In this document: positions 8,141 to 17,125 of the stretch, piece after piece
How the letters are laid out: each line of letters opens with the position of its first letter
How positions within the stretch are numbered: position 1 is the stretch's first letter
Assembly (NCBI GenBank): GCA_937911505.1
Contig: CALEMF010000007.1
Location: forward strand, 1-45,403
Source: an uncultured Cytophagales bacterium
GTDB lineage: Bacteria > Bacteroidota > Bacteroidia > Cytophagales > Thermonemataceae
Direction of reading: 5' to 3'
Length of the DNA stretch: 45,403 bases
Translations under genes and position numbers: made by a program
Notes under the pieces: model-generated
What the model saw: only the letters and a program-made list of their open reading frames with translations
Told to the model about the DNA's origin: nothing
Databases searched by the model: none

Positions 8141-9805
8141 ATGAGCGACGAAAAAGTTATTTTTTCTATGGCGGGCGTTTCCAAAATATTCCCACCACAA
8201 AAACAAGTACTTAACAACATATACTTATCCTTTTTTTACGGGGCTAAAATTGGTATTCTAGGTTTAAACGGCTCGGGAAAATCTTCTCTCCTTAAGATTA
8301 TTGCAGGAATAGACAAAGACTACCAAGGAGAGGTAGTTTTTTCGGCTGAGTACAGTGTGGGGTATCTGGCGCAAGAACCCTTACTAGATAAAACCAAGAC
8401 CGTCAAGGAAGTAGTAGAAGAAGGTGCCCAAGAAACTGTGCAATTACTGGCCGAGTTTGAACGTATTAATGTAGCCTTTGCCGAACCAGATGCTGACTTT
8501 GACAAACTGCTAGCCCAACAAGCCGACGTACAAGAGCGCTTGGAAGCACTTGACGCCTGGACACTTGACAATCGGCTAGAAAAAGCCATGCAAGCCTTGC
8601 GTTGTCCACCACCAGAAACGCCTATCGAGCACCTATCAGGAGGGGAGAAGCGCCGAGTAGCGCTATGTCGTTTACTAATACAACAGCCTGACGTATTACT
8701 GCTAGATGAACCCACTAATCACCTAGACGCAGAATCAGTACATTGGTTAGAGCGTCACCTACAAGAATATGAAGGGACGGTTATTGCCGTTACCCACGAC
8801 CGTTACTTCTTAGATAATGTAGCTGGCTGGATACTAGAACTCGACCGAGGTGCGGGTATTCCTTGGAAGGGCAACTACTCTTCTTGGCTTGAGCAAAAAC
8901 AAAAGCGTTTGGCCCAAGAAGAGAAGCAAGCCTCTAAACGACAAAAAACCTTAGAAAGAGAGCTAGAGTGGGTGAATATGACGCCTAAAGCCCGTCAGGC
9001 AAAATCGAAAGCCCGTTTGGGTAATTACGAGAAATTGCTCCGTGAGGAAGGGAAAGAAAAAGAAGCCAAGTTAGAACTATTTATTCCACCTGGGCCACGT
9101 TTGGGCAATAAGGTGATCATTGCCGAGAATATTTCAAAAGCTTATGGCGACAAATTACTCTTTGAACAGTTGAGCTTTTCACTACCTCCTGCAGGCATTG
9201 TGGGAATCATTGGGCCCAATGGAGCAGGAAAGACGACGCTGTTTAAGCTGATTACAGGCAAGGAGAAGCCAGATACAGGTGCTTTTGAGATTGGAGAAAC
9301 CGTTGAAATGGCTTATGTAGACCAAGAGCATCATAGCTTACAAGCTGACAAAACCGTTTACGAGACCATTGCTGAGGGCAATGAATTGCTTCAGCTTGGT
9401 AATATGCAGATTAACGCCCGCGCTTACGTGAGTAAATTCAACTTTAGTGGAGCAGATCAAGAAAAAAAACTAGGGGTGCTTTCTGGTGGAGAAAGAAATC
9501 GGGTGCACCTAGCGATGACGCTCAAGCAGGGCGCTAACTTGTTGCTACTCGATGAGCCTACCAACGACTTGGATGTCAATACACTGCGGGCTTTGGAAGA
9601 GGCGCTCGATAATTTTGGAGGCTGTGCAGTTATCATCTCACACGATCGCTGGTTTTTAGACCGGGTTTGTACACACATATTGGCCTTTGAGGGGAATTCG
9701 CAAGTGTACTTTTTTGAAGGAAATTTTAGCGATTATGAGGAAAACCGTAAGAAACGCTTGGGTAATGAAGCCCCACAACGCATTAAATACAAAAAACTTA
9801 CGTAG
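8141..9805 (+). CDS. ettA: ABC-F translation factor, EttA type
   Basis: Starting at ATG 8141 gives 554 residues, almost the length of E. coli EttA, and a matching N-terminus. Two ABC ATPase domains are present: Walker A GLNGSGKSS (41-49) and GPNGAGKTT (second domain), signatures LSGGEKRR and LSGGERNR, and Walker B LLLDEPTNHLD and LLLDEPTNDLD. The linker between them includes the charged P-site tRNA interaction motif region. EttA binds the ribosomal E site and gates early elongation according to energy state. An upstream TTG (8033) would add 36 residues but lies before the predicted transcription start. Confidence 0.92.
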   Translation: MSDEKVIFSMAGVSKIFPPQKQVLNNIYLSFFYGAKIGILGLNGSGKSSLLKIIAGIDKDYQGEVVFSAEYSVGYLAQEPLLDKTKTVKEVVEEGAQETVQLLAEFERINVAFAEPDADFDKLLAQQADVQERLEALDAWTLDNRLEKAMQALRCPPPETPIEHLSGGEKRRVALCRLLIQQPDVLLLDEPTNHLDAESVHWLERHLQEYEGTVIAVTHDRYFLDNVAGWILELDRGAGIPWKGNYSSWLEQKQKRLAQEEKQASKRQKTLERELEWVNMTPKARQAKSKARLGNYEKLLREEGKEKEAKLELFIPPGPRLGNKVIIAENISKAYGDKLLFEQLSFSLPPAGIVGIIGPNGAGKTTLFKLITGKEKPDTGAFEIGETVEMAYVDQEHHSLQADKTVYETIAEGNELLQLGNMQINARAYVSKFNFSGADQEKKLGVLSGGERNRVHLAMTLKQGANLLLLDEPTNDLDVNTLRALEEALDNFGGCAVIISHDRWFLDRVCTHILAFEGNSQVYFFEGNFSDYEENRKKRLGNEAPQRIKYKKLT

Positions 9806-9834
9806 AGGAATTACTATACAAAAAATACCTAGTA

Positions 9835-9866
9835 TTTGGTGTATGTAATAAAAAGTTCTATCTTTG
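9835..9866 (+). promoter_or_regulatory. greA promoter
   Basis: TTTG (9835-9838) lies 20 bases before TATCTTTG (9859-9866), an essentially ideal Bacteroidota promoter. Transcription would start near 9871, about 95 bases before the greA ATG. Confidence 0.7.
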
Positions 9867-9892
9867 TAGGATATACCCCCTTGAAAAAGGTG

Positions 9893-9925
9893 AGAACGGT
9901 CTCAGTTAATCGACCGTTCTTTTTT
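9893..9925 (+). terminator. Intrinsic terminator inside the greA leader
   Basis: The 9-bp stem AGAACGGTC (9893-9901) / GACCGTTCT (9912-9920) is followed at once by six T residues. It lies about 20 bases after the predicted greA start site and about 40 bases before the greA ATG. It can act as the ettA terminator, as an attenuator of greA, or as both. Confidence 0.7.
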
Positions 9926-9964
9926 ATTCTGTTTACCTTAATAATATTAAAAGATAATTGGTGT

Positions 9965-10438
9965 ATGGCAAAGGTTTCTTATTATACAGCAGAAGGACTC
10001 GAGAAGTTAAAGAAGGAGTTACACGAGCTAAAAACGAAAGGACGCGCTGACATGGCACGTCAAATACAAGAGGCAAGAGATAAAGGTGATCTTAGCGAGA
10101 ATGCAGAGTATGATGCCGCAAAAGATGCGCAAGGATTACTTGAATTGAAGATATCAAAGCTTGAGGCGCTGCTCAGCAACGCACGGCTCATTGACGAAAG
10201 CAATATTGATACCTCTAAAGTATCCATCCTTTCTAATGTAAAGATCAAGAATCAGAAAAATAATATGGAATTTACCTACACCTTGGTAGCAGAAGAAGAG
10301 GCTGACTTGAAGACAGGTAAGATTTCGGTGGAATCGCCCATTGGTAAAGGCTTGCTAGGGAAGAAAGTAGGCGATGTAGCAGAAATTAAGATTCCTGCTG
10401 GACTTGTGGCGTTTGAAGTACTAGAGATTAGCCGATAA
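9965..10438 (+). CDS. greA: Transcription elongation factor GreA
   Basis: From ATG 9965 the protein has 157 residues, the standard GreA length. The N-terminal coiled coil carries the acidic tip GDLSENAEYD (41-50, with Asp42 and Glu45), which reaches the RNA polymerase active site and triggers cleavage of backtracked RNA. The C-terminal FKBP-like domain ends with SPIGKGLLGKKVGD and a GLVAFEVLEI strand. A longer frame from 9836 exists, but it would begin at or before the promoter and cross the leader hairpin, so it is rejected. Confidence 0.95.
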   Translation: MAKVSYYTAEGLEKLKKELHELKTKGRADMARQIQEARDKGDLSENAEYDAAKDAQGLLELKISKLEALLSNARLIDESNIDTSKVSILSNVKIKNQKNNMEFTYTLVAEEEADLKTGKISVESPIGKGLLGKKVGDVAEIKIPAGLVAFEVLEISR

Positions 10439-10456
10439 GATAACATTGATCGACTA

Positions 10457-10498
10457 AAAAATGGGCAATAGTCATAGTAATGGCTGTTGCCCATTTTT
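10457..10498 (+). terminator. greA terminator
   Basis: AAAAATGGGCAA (10457-10468) pairs with TTGCCCATTTTT (10487-10498) across an 18-base loop, 18 bases after the greA stop. Confidence 0.75.
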
Positions 10499-10510
10499 AT
10501 ACAAACCTTA

Positions 10511-10542
10511 CTTGATAGCGGTGATGGATTTCTGTAAATTCG
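10511..10542 (+). promoter_or_regulatory. Promoter of the HIT gene
   Basis: CTTG (10511-10514) is 20 bases before TAAATTCG (10535-10542), which matches seven of eight positions of the -7 consensus. The start would be near 10547, just before ATG 10575. Confidence 0.5.
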
Positions 10543-10574
10543 TTGTTAGTAAAAGCACATAAATTACAACGCAC

Positions 10575-10970
10575 ATGGCTTCTATTTTTACTAGAATTGT
10601 GGCAGGTGAGATTCCTTGCCACCGCATTGCTGAAAGTGAAAGGTTTCTAGCGTTTCTAGATATTTCTCCTGTAGCAAAAGGGCATACCTTGGTAATTCCT
10701 AAGCAAGAAATAGATTATATCTTCGACTTGGCCGATGACCTTCTGGGTGATATGATGATTTTTGCTAAAAAAGTAGCAAAAGGCATTGAAAAAGTAGTTG
10801 ACTGCGAGCGCATAGGTGTAGCAGTAGTGGGTTTGGAAGTACCCCACGCCCATATTCATCTTATTCCTATCAACCAAATCTCAGATATGAATTTTGCCAA
10901 TAAGCTATCGCTTTCTCAAGAAGCTTTGGCAGCCGTGGCCGAGCAGATTCGTGAGCAACTTTCATTTTAA
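10575..10970 (+). CDS. HIT family nucleotide-binding hydrolase
   Basis: The 131-residue protein has the histidine triad PHAHIHLIPI (His91, His93, His95) and the N-terminal FTRIVAGEIPCHRI typical of the Hint/HinT branch. Such proteins hydrolyse nucleoside phosphoramidates or related adenylates. The central region SPVAKGHTLVIPK is also conserved. It has its own promoter, separated from greA by a terminator, so it is probably a single-gene unit. Confidence 0.93.
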   Translation: MASIFTRIVAGEIPCHRIAESERFLAFLDISPVAKGHTLVIPKQEIDYIFDLADDLLGDMMIFAKKVAKGIEKVVDCERIGVAVVGLEVPHAHIHLIPINQISDMNFANKLSLSQEALAAVAEQIREQLSF

Positions 10971-11007
10971 AGGCATTTTCGTCTCATTTTGACCTTCGTA
11001 TAGGCAG

Positions 11008-12114
11008 TTACTGCTCTTGTCGCTGTTCTGCCGCTGCTTTTTGTGCACGGTAGATAGAATCTTGTTTCTCTCTGAGTCGCTTAAGTGCTAAGCGCTCTCG
11101 CAACTGTTGGTAGTATCCTCTGGCGTTCAGGTCACGTGGATCTTGCTGAATTGCTTTACGATACGCGTTGAGGGCTTCTTGGGCGCGTCCTAGCCGCTGT
11201 AAACATACTCCTTCATAGAAATATAGTTTAGGAAGCGAACGATTAAACTTTTTCACGTGCTGAATGTAGCGGTAAGCAATTTTATATTGCTGCCTCTTGA
11301 AGGCTATCCGAGCGAGTTCGTAGCTAGCTGTGTAGAGGTTATAGTTGCGTCGGTAGGCTTTTTCGAAGGCTACTTTAGCACTATCTGTATTTTCTAACAT
11401 TAAAAAGGCATGGCCTTTTTGTAAATGCAGGCTATCGCCAACAGTGGTGTACTGTAGACCTTTATTCGCATAATGAATTGCTTGCTCAGGTTGCTCCATA
11501 TAATTGTAGAGCCGCGTAAGTTGATTGTAGGTAGGAAGATAGTTAGGACGTAGGCGCAAGGCGCGATGGAACTGGACGCTTGCATCGCTGGTGTCTTTTA
11601 AGGCAAAGGCTAGTTGTCCTTTCAGGTGAGGTACAACCGCTTCATTGGGTAGGAGAGGCGTCAGTTTACGCAACATTTGCTTTGTTGTAGTGTAGCGTTT
11701 TTCAGCCAGCCCAATGTGGGCAAAAATAGCGTAGGCTTGCCAATTGGACGAGTCGAGACGAATAGTACGACGAAGTAGTGGTTTTGCTTCATTATATTGC
11801 TTACCTTTGGTGTACAGACTTGCCGCAAAAACCAAATAGGTAGTTTGGGTAGGTGCCAGTTCGAGCGCCCTTTTCGCGTGGCGAAGCGCATTGTTGGGTT
11901 GCTTTTTCTTGGCATAAATACGCGCAAGATTGTAATGTGCAGATGCACTAGGTTCGTTTTCAATGGCATCTTCTAAGAGTTGAACACTTGTATTGCCATA
12001 AAAATCGTTTGGGTTGGGGATGTGTTGCATAGTATCACTTTTGGGTTGATAGTAATTGCAACTTAAGCTCCAAAGCAATATACACCAGCGAAGACAGCGA
12101 AAATGTTCCCTCAT
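11008..12114 (-). CDS. TPR-repeat lipoprotein
   Basis: A short basic N-terminus, a hydrophobic stretch and Cys19 in the context LWSLSC suggest a lipoprotein signal peptide. The rest is a series of about eight tetratricopeptide repeats (from residue 45 to about 340, for example ASAHYNLARIYAKKKQPNNA and AQEALNAYRKAIQQDPRD), ending in a charged helix. It probably sits in the envelope as a scaffold for protein contacts. No enzymatic domain is seen. It diverges from the sensor gene at 12248, with 133 bases between them. Confidence 0.75.
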   Translation of the reverse strand: MREHFRCLRWCILLWSLSCNYYQPKSDTMQHIPNPNDFYGNTSVQLLEDAIENEPSASAHYNLARIYAKKKQPNNALRHAKRALELAPTQTTYLVFAASLYTKGKQYNEAKPLLRRTIRLDSSNWQAYAIFAHIGLAEKRYTTTKQMLRKLTPLLPNEAVVPHLKGQLAFALKDTSDASVQFHRALRLRPNYLPTYNQLTRLYNYMEQPEQAIHYANKGLQYTTVGDSLHLQKGHAFLMLENTDSAKVAFEKAYRRNYNLYTASYELARIAFKRQQYKIAYRYIQHVKKFNRSLPKLYFYEGVCLQRLGRAQEALNAYRKAIQQDPRDLNARGYYQQLRERLALKRLREKQDSIYRAQKAAAEQRQEQ

Positions 12115-12247
12115 TTACACAACTATTTTTTGCGAAGTTAAGTACAATACTATAAAAGTTTTTAGTTATTTCGTTTTTTTTGTAAAATAGGTGCTATGAA
12201 GTTGAATTGTGCTTTCAGGATACAACCGCTATGTTAATTTAATTTAA

Positions 12248-14377
12248 ATGATATCAGTGAAAGAAGGACAAAGTATGCAACTGTTGTTCCAAGCGATTAC
12301 AGAGGTGCAACAAGCATACATTTCTGGTAAATACACGCCTGAAAGGCTTTTTGAAAATCTATTGCATGCTTTGTTATCTACAACGGGAAGTCAATGTGGC
12401 TTTATAGGTAAAGTAACCAAGGCAGTTGATACACAAAGGCATGCGCCCACCTTAGAAATGTACACAGTGGTACAAGCACAGGACGATGCCTGCCCAACCG
12501 ACAAACAGGGCATACATACGCTTGTACAGCAATATTGCCAGCAAATAGTAGTTTCGCAGCAAGTATTGATACAGCAAAATATAAAAGTACCCAACGCTAA
12601 AGCTACCTGTATCGCAGCGCTTAAAGAACTAGTCTGCATACCATTGGTAGTAGAAAATGAAGTGATAGGCATCTATGGGGTAGCTCATAAAACTACAGGG
12701 TATACCAGAGAAGAGATTGACTTGCTAGCACCACTCACAGCTACTTGTGCTATGCTTGTAAAGGGTATAGAGCAGCAAAGACAGTTGAAACGACAGCGCC
12801 TTAATGATAACAACTATTATTTAGAACAAACACTCTTACAACTCAAAAAACATCAAGTTAATTTTAAGAAGGTAAAGAAGATTGCCAAACTAGCCCACTG
12901 GGAGTGGTATCCAGAAACAAGTAAGGTTGTGTGGTCAAGGCAGGCTTATCATATTTTTGAGGTAGATTTCTTCACTTTCGAACCTACCCTTGACAATATT
13001 CTCGCCTACATCGACAAGGAAGATGTGCCAAAAGTATTTCAAAAAAATGAAAGATTAATCAAAGAAGGCGTTTGTGAACCAGACACGATTAAAATCATTA
13101 CCCAAAAAGGGAATGTAAAATACCTCCATACAGAAGCAGTAGAAATTAAAAAGAATATTGACGGCCGCGTAATCAAACTGCTTGGTATTATGCAAGACAT
13201 TACCCATCAAAAAACCCAAGAGATACAACTGAAGGAAAACCTGGCCAAAACACAAGAACTGAACGAACAACTACTCATTAAAGAGAACGAACTAGAGAAA
13301 AACTACTCCCAGCTAGGAAAATACACAAAGTTTTTAGAAGAAACCCGGCAAAAGCTGAAAGTGAGCGAGCAGAAATATAAGTATCTTTTTGATAAAAATC
13401 CGTTGCCTATGTTGGTAGTGGATAGTGAAACGCTCCAATTTCTGAATGTAAACCGGGCAGCACGTACGTTGTATGGATACACTGTAAAAGAATTCAAACA
13501 AATGACGGCCCTCGATATAAGACCCAAAACTGTTGAGAAGGATTTTCTGAGCATTTTGAATCATCTGAATAGTCGTAGAAAACTTACCCACAATGGTATT
13601 TGGCAACATCTTACTAGAAAAAAGAAGATTATTGATGTGGAGATTTTCTCACACAGCTTAGAGTATGAGGGGAAACTGGCCACCTTGTTTTTGGTCAATG
13701 ATGTTACACAACGGGTACTGATGCAGCGAAAACTCTCTGAGAGTCAGGCTCATCTACAATCTATCTTAGATGCCACCTATCAAGCCTATCTGTTGATAGG
13801 CGTCAATCACAAGGTACTTAAGTTTAATAGAGTAGCTGACCAGATGGTAAAACGCTACTTTTATAAGAAGATAATAGAGGGAGATTCTATACTAGACTAC
13901 GTGGGAGAAATGAATAAAGAGGACTTTAAGGATCATTTTCAACGGGCTTTCAACGGTGAAAAAGTATTGATTCAGCGTCCGCTTAACATCAATGAGTACC
14001 AAGCCTACGTAGATGTACAATACTTACCAGCGTATAACAAATATGGAAAAATTTTCGCCGTGGCCTTTGTCTTAACAGATATCACCGAGCGAAAAAAAGC
14101 AGAAGAAGAGCGACAAGAACTACTGAAAAACTTGGCTAACTTCGCTTTTATTACCTCACACAACTTGCGCCGTCCACTCGCCAATGTATTGGGGTTAGTA
14201 TCACTTTTTGACACAGAAGACGATGATTTTAACAGAATGCTCATCGAGAAGTTGAAGTACTCAGCCAGAGAACTTGACAAGATCATCTACGACATGAACG
14301 ACCTGCTCAAGCACAAAGAGCTGAAGGGGTTTATGCCTCCTTTGAGTAGCCGAGAATCACCTGATAACATTCCCTAG
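12248..14377 (+). CDS. GAF-PAS-PAS-PAS sensor with HisKA-like domain but no ATPase domain
   Basis: The 709-residue protein has a GAF domain (about 15-175), a short coiled coil, then PAS units at about 205-320, 375-495 and 505-620. The ITERKKAEEERQELL linker leads to a DHp-like pair of helices with SHNLRRPLANVLG (His638). Only 71 residues follow the histidine, covering the second DHp helix and a short tail. The N, G1 and G2 boxes of the catalytic ATPase domain are missing. The last 21 bases overlap the 3' end of dnaG on the other strand. No signal peptide or membrane span is seen, so it is cytoplasmic. It may be phosphorylated in trans or be a truncated kinase. Confidence 0.85.
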   Translation: MISVKEGQSMQLLFQAITEVQQAYISGKYTPERLFENLLHALLSTTGSQCGFIGKVTKAVDTQRHAPTLEMYTVVQAQDDACPTDKQGIHTLVQQYCQQIVVSQQVLIQQNIKVPNAKATCIAALKELVCIPLVVENEVIGIYGVAHKTTGYTREEIDLLAPLTATCAMLVKGIEQQRQLKRQRLNDNNYYLEQTLLQLKKHQVNFKKVKKIAKLAHWEWYPETSKVVWSRQAYHIFEVDFFTFEPTLDNILAYIDKEDVPKVFQKNERLIKEGVCEPDTIKIITQKGNVKYLHTEAVEIKKNIDGRVIKLLGIMQDITHQKTQEIQLKENLAKTQELNEQLLIKENELEKNYSQLGKYTKFLEETRQKLKVSEQKYKYLFDKNPLPMLVVDSETLQFLNVNRAARTLYGYTVKEFKQMTALDIRPKTVEKDFLSILNHLNSRRKLTHNGIWQHLTRKKKIIDVEIFSHSLEYEGKLATLFLVNDVTQRVLMQRKLSESQAHLQSILDATYQAYLLIGVNHKVLKFNRVADQMVKRYFYKKIIEGDSILDYVGEMNKEDFKDHFQRAFNGEKVLIQRPLNINEYQAYVDVQYLPAYNKYGKIFAVAFVLTDITERKKAEEERQELLKNLANFAFITSHNLRRPLANVLGLVSLFDTEDDDFNRMLIEKLKYSARELDKIIYDMNDLLKHKELKGFMPPLSSRESPDNIP

Positions 14378-16282
14378 TGCTTGGGCGATCTCCCTTTCTG
14401 TGTTTTTAAGGGTTTGGTGAATGTGCAAAAAACGCTCTTGTTCTTCATCGTTGGTAGCCTTTAGGAGCTTTGCTTTATTTTCTTCAATCATTTTCTGCAC
14501 AAACCGAAACTTCAGCCGCATCAAATGGGTGTAAGTTACTTCTTGTAAAACCTCATCCTTCTGAGGGATTCTTGCCTTTTTTTCTTTCCAATGCTCACTC
14601 AACACGTGCCGATCGCTGATTAGGTCAATCACGGCTTTTTTAATAGCAGGATTGTCGTGGGTTTGAATAAAGAAGTCAGCATTTAAGACCTCTCCACGCC
14701 TTAAAGCCTCTTTATAAATCGTCAAAATCTCTTGATAGAGCGGTGTTTCGAATTGTATATCGCCTAGCTCTTCTAGTAGGTAATGCACCAGATAGCGGGT
14801 ATCATCGATAGGTTGGTCGGCATAATGCAGTAACAAACGGATACTTTCTTGTTCTTGTAGTATAAGTGTATTGAAAGAGGTAGTTTTGTCTTCAGAGACC
14901 TTTTCATCTGGTAGCTTTTGTACTTCTGCCGTTTCTTTTTGGGTGGTATTTTTGAATTTCTTTTGTTGCCTGATAAGCTTATTCCCTTCGCTGATGAGCA
15001 CTTGCTCTTCTACCCGAAACTGCTCACTACAGGCCTTAAAAAAGACCATTCGATGAATAGCATCTGGAATTTTAATAATGCTACTCACTACCTCTTTGAT
15101 GGCTTGAGCACGCTTAAAGGGATCATCCGCCACACCTTTTAGTAAAAGCTTAGTTTTAAACGTGATGAAGTCTTCTTGCTCCTTTTGAATAAACGTTTGA
15201 AAAGCATTCGTTCCTACTTTTTGTAGATAACTGTCGGGGTCTTCGCCTGCTGGGAATATAACAATGCGTACTTGTAAGCCTTCTTCGAGGAGTAGATCAA
15301 CGCCTCGTAGTGAGGCCTGTAGTCCCGCTTCGTCTCCGTCGTAGAGCAGCGTTACCTGTTTGGTAAACCTACGGAGTAGGCGAATCTGTTCGGTAGTAAG
15401 CGATGTACCCGAAGAGGCTACTACATTTTCGATGCCTGCTTGGTGCAGGGCTACTGTATCGGCATATCCCTCAACCAAGTAGCAGCTATCTACCTGGCGA
15501 ATGGCCTGCCTCGCTTGGTATAGCCCATAAAGCACTTGGCTTTTCTGGTAGACGGCCGTTTCGGGAGAGTTAATGTACTTGGCGATGTTTTTATCCTTGC
15601 GTAGGGTACGCCCGCCAAAACCCACTACGCGCCCCGCTACATTATGAATAGGGAAAATAACCCGGTCACGGAAACGATCGAAGTATTGGTCTTTTCCTTC
15701 TCTTTTGATGACCAATCCTGCTTTCTCGAGAATGGCAGGTTTGAAGTGCTTTTGGGTAAGATGCTGGAAGAGAGCTTCCCACGCTTCAGGGCTGTAGCCC
15801 ATCTCAAAACTTTTAAGCGTTTTCTCTTGAAAGCCTCTTTCCTTAAAGTAATTGAGTCCAATATTTTTCCCTTCTTCGGTTTCAAAAAGCTGCTGCTGGA
15901 AGAAGACTTTGGCTTGCTCAAGTGCGATAAGCAGGCTATCCTTTTCGTTTTGGGCCTGCAATTCTTCATCGGTAGGGGGTTGGTAAGCCTCTTCAGGAAT
16001 CTCAATTTGGTATTTCTTGGCCAAGTACTTGAGTGCCTCTACGTAGCCTACGCTCTCTATCTCCATTACAAAAGTGATGGCATCGCCGCCTTTTCCACAG
16101 CCAAAGCACTTAAAAATATTGCGCTGCGGCGAGACAGAGAAAGAAGGGGTTTTTTCGTTATGGAAAGGACAGCAAGCTTTGTAGTCTTTCCCTTTCTTCT
16201 TCAGGTTAACAAAGTCACCTACTACCTCTACAATGTCGGCGGCTTGTTGTATTTCTTGTATGGTACTGGATGGAATACGCAT
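14357..16282 (-). CDS. dnaG: DNA primase
   Basis: DnaG makes RNA primers for replication. The CHC2 zinc finger has Cys38, His41, Cys59 and Cys62. The catalytic core has the RVIFPIHNVAGRVVGFGGR segment and the Toprim motifs YLVEGYADTVALH (near 265-277) and LLYDGDEAG. The C-terminal region, about 430-641, is the helicase-interaction domain, which is typically divergent. At 641 residues it has normal length. It is convergent with and overlaps the sensor gene by 21 bases and is 13 bases downstream of a lipoprotein gene on the same strand. Confidence 0.95.
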   Translation of the reverse strand: MRIPSSTIQEIQQAADIVEVVGDFVNLKKKGKDYKACCPFHNEKTPSFSVSPQRNIFKCFGCGKGGDAITFVMEIESVGYVEALKYLAKKYQIEIPEEAYQPPTDEELQAQNEKDSLLIALEQAKVFFQQQLFETEEGKNIGLNYFKERGFQEKTLKSFEMGYSPEAWEALFQHLTQKHFKPAILEKAGLVIKREGKDQYFDRFRDRVIFPIHNVAGRVVGFGGRTLRKDKNIAKYINSPETAVYQKSQVLYGLYQARQAIRQVDSCYLVEGYADTVALHQAGIENVVASSGTSLTTEQIRLLRRFTKQVTLLYDGDEAGLQASLRGVDLLLEEGLQVRIVIFPAGEDPDSYLQKVGTNAFQTFIQKEQEDFITFKTKLLLKGVADDPFKRAQAIKEVVSSIIKIPDAIHRMVFFKACSEQFRVEEQVLISEGNKLIRQQKKFKNTTQKETAEVQKLPDEKVSEDKTTSFNTLILQEQESIRLLLHYADQPIDDTRYLVHYLLEELGDIQFETPLYQEILTIYKEALRRGEVLNADFFIQTHDNPAIKKAVIDLISDRHVLSEHWKEKKARIPQKDEVLQEVTYTHLMRLKFRFVQKMIEENKAKLLKATNDEEQERFLHIHQTLKNTEREIAQALGNVIR

Positions 16283-16295
16283 ATCGTGTACTAAC

Positions 16296-17045
16296 TTACT
16301 TTACCTGTGGTATAATTTTTCCTTCTTTTAATTGCAGAACAATTTCTTGGTTCGTATCGTCCACTTTTACCATTAGTTTTTCAGAAGCGATCGTACTTTT
16401 ACTCAGTGCGGCATTGGCTTGTGTATATACATTAATTACGATTACCTGAGTGCCCTCCGCCAAATAAAGACCAAAAGATGATTGTATACCTTTGGTGCTT
16501 TGATAGTTGAGGTCTTGGTTGAGCTGGAGAGAAACAACAAAGTCAGTTTTTCTGAGCGACGCATCAAGCGTCAGCGTAATAGGAATTTTCTGGGCTTGTA
16601 GGGGAGGTGTTACGATGGCCCAGATGCCCTCTAAGATATTATCGAAGGCTATTTTATCTTGACCTTCTATAAATAGTTGTCCGGCATCAGCTTTGGTAAC
16701 GCGCTTTCCGTTGTACCGCAAGTCAATGGTAGCACCTCCTCGATCAGAAACATCTTCTTGCCGCATCTTGATCTCCTTAAAGTTATTTTCTTCAAAGAGT
16801 CGATAAATGGCCAAAAACTGTTCTGAAGATAGTGTAAAGCTAACACTGCGCATTACGTCGTAGGTACTTACCTCTTCGTAGCATTCTTCAGGAGAGAGCT
16901 GTAGCTTTTTATAGCGGGGCAACATACCATCCGTTTGATTAACCACTACTGAAAAACCTTCTGGAAGCGTGGCAGATCGGTTGGCCTTTTGACACCCCAA
17001 GGTGCTGCTAATAAAAATTATCAGATAACTTAAATACTTTATCAT
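16296..17045 (-). CDS. Lipoprotein, paralog of the next gene
   Basis: A signal peptide of MIKYLSYLIIFISSTLGCQ form with the lipobox Cys18 marks an outer-membrane or periplasmic lipoprotein of 249 residues. It shares the central pattern VSFTLSSEQFLAIYRLFEENNF, a KI(A)F(D/H)-type segment and a C-terminal strand ending QEIVLQLKEGKIIPQVK with the neighbouring gene, so the two arose by tandem duplication. I do not recognise the family. The gene ends 13 bases before dnaG and could be co-transcribed with it. Confidence 0.72.
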   Translation of the reverse strand: MIKYLSYLIIFISSTLGCQKANRSATLPEGFSVVVNQTDGMLPRYKKLQLSPEECYEEVSTYDVMRSVSFTLSSEQFLAIYRLFEENNFKEIKMRQEDVSDRGGATIDLRYNGKRVTKADAGQLFIEGQDKIAFDNILEGIWAIVTPPLQAQKIPITLTLDASLRKTDFVVSLQLNQDLNYQSTKGIQSSFGLYLAEGTQVIVINVYTQANAALSKSTIASEKLMVKVDDTNQEIVLQLKEGKIIPQVK

Positions 17046-17125
17046 AAAGATGTATTTTGAAGATAAAGATATGTCTGCTTTATCCTTTATTAATTTCTCA
17101 ACGCTATAACCCCCATGGACTGCCT

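Noticed and set aside
9836..9964. 43-codon N-terminal extension of greA
   Set aside because: It starts at the promoter and crosses the leader terminator; ATG 9965 gives the standard 157 residues.
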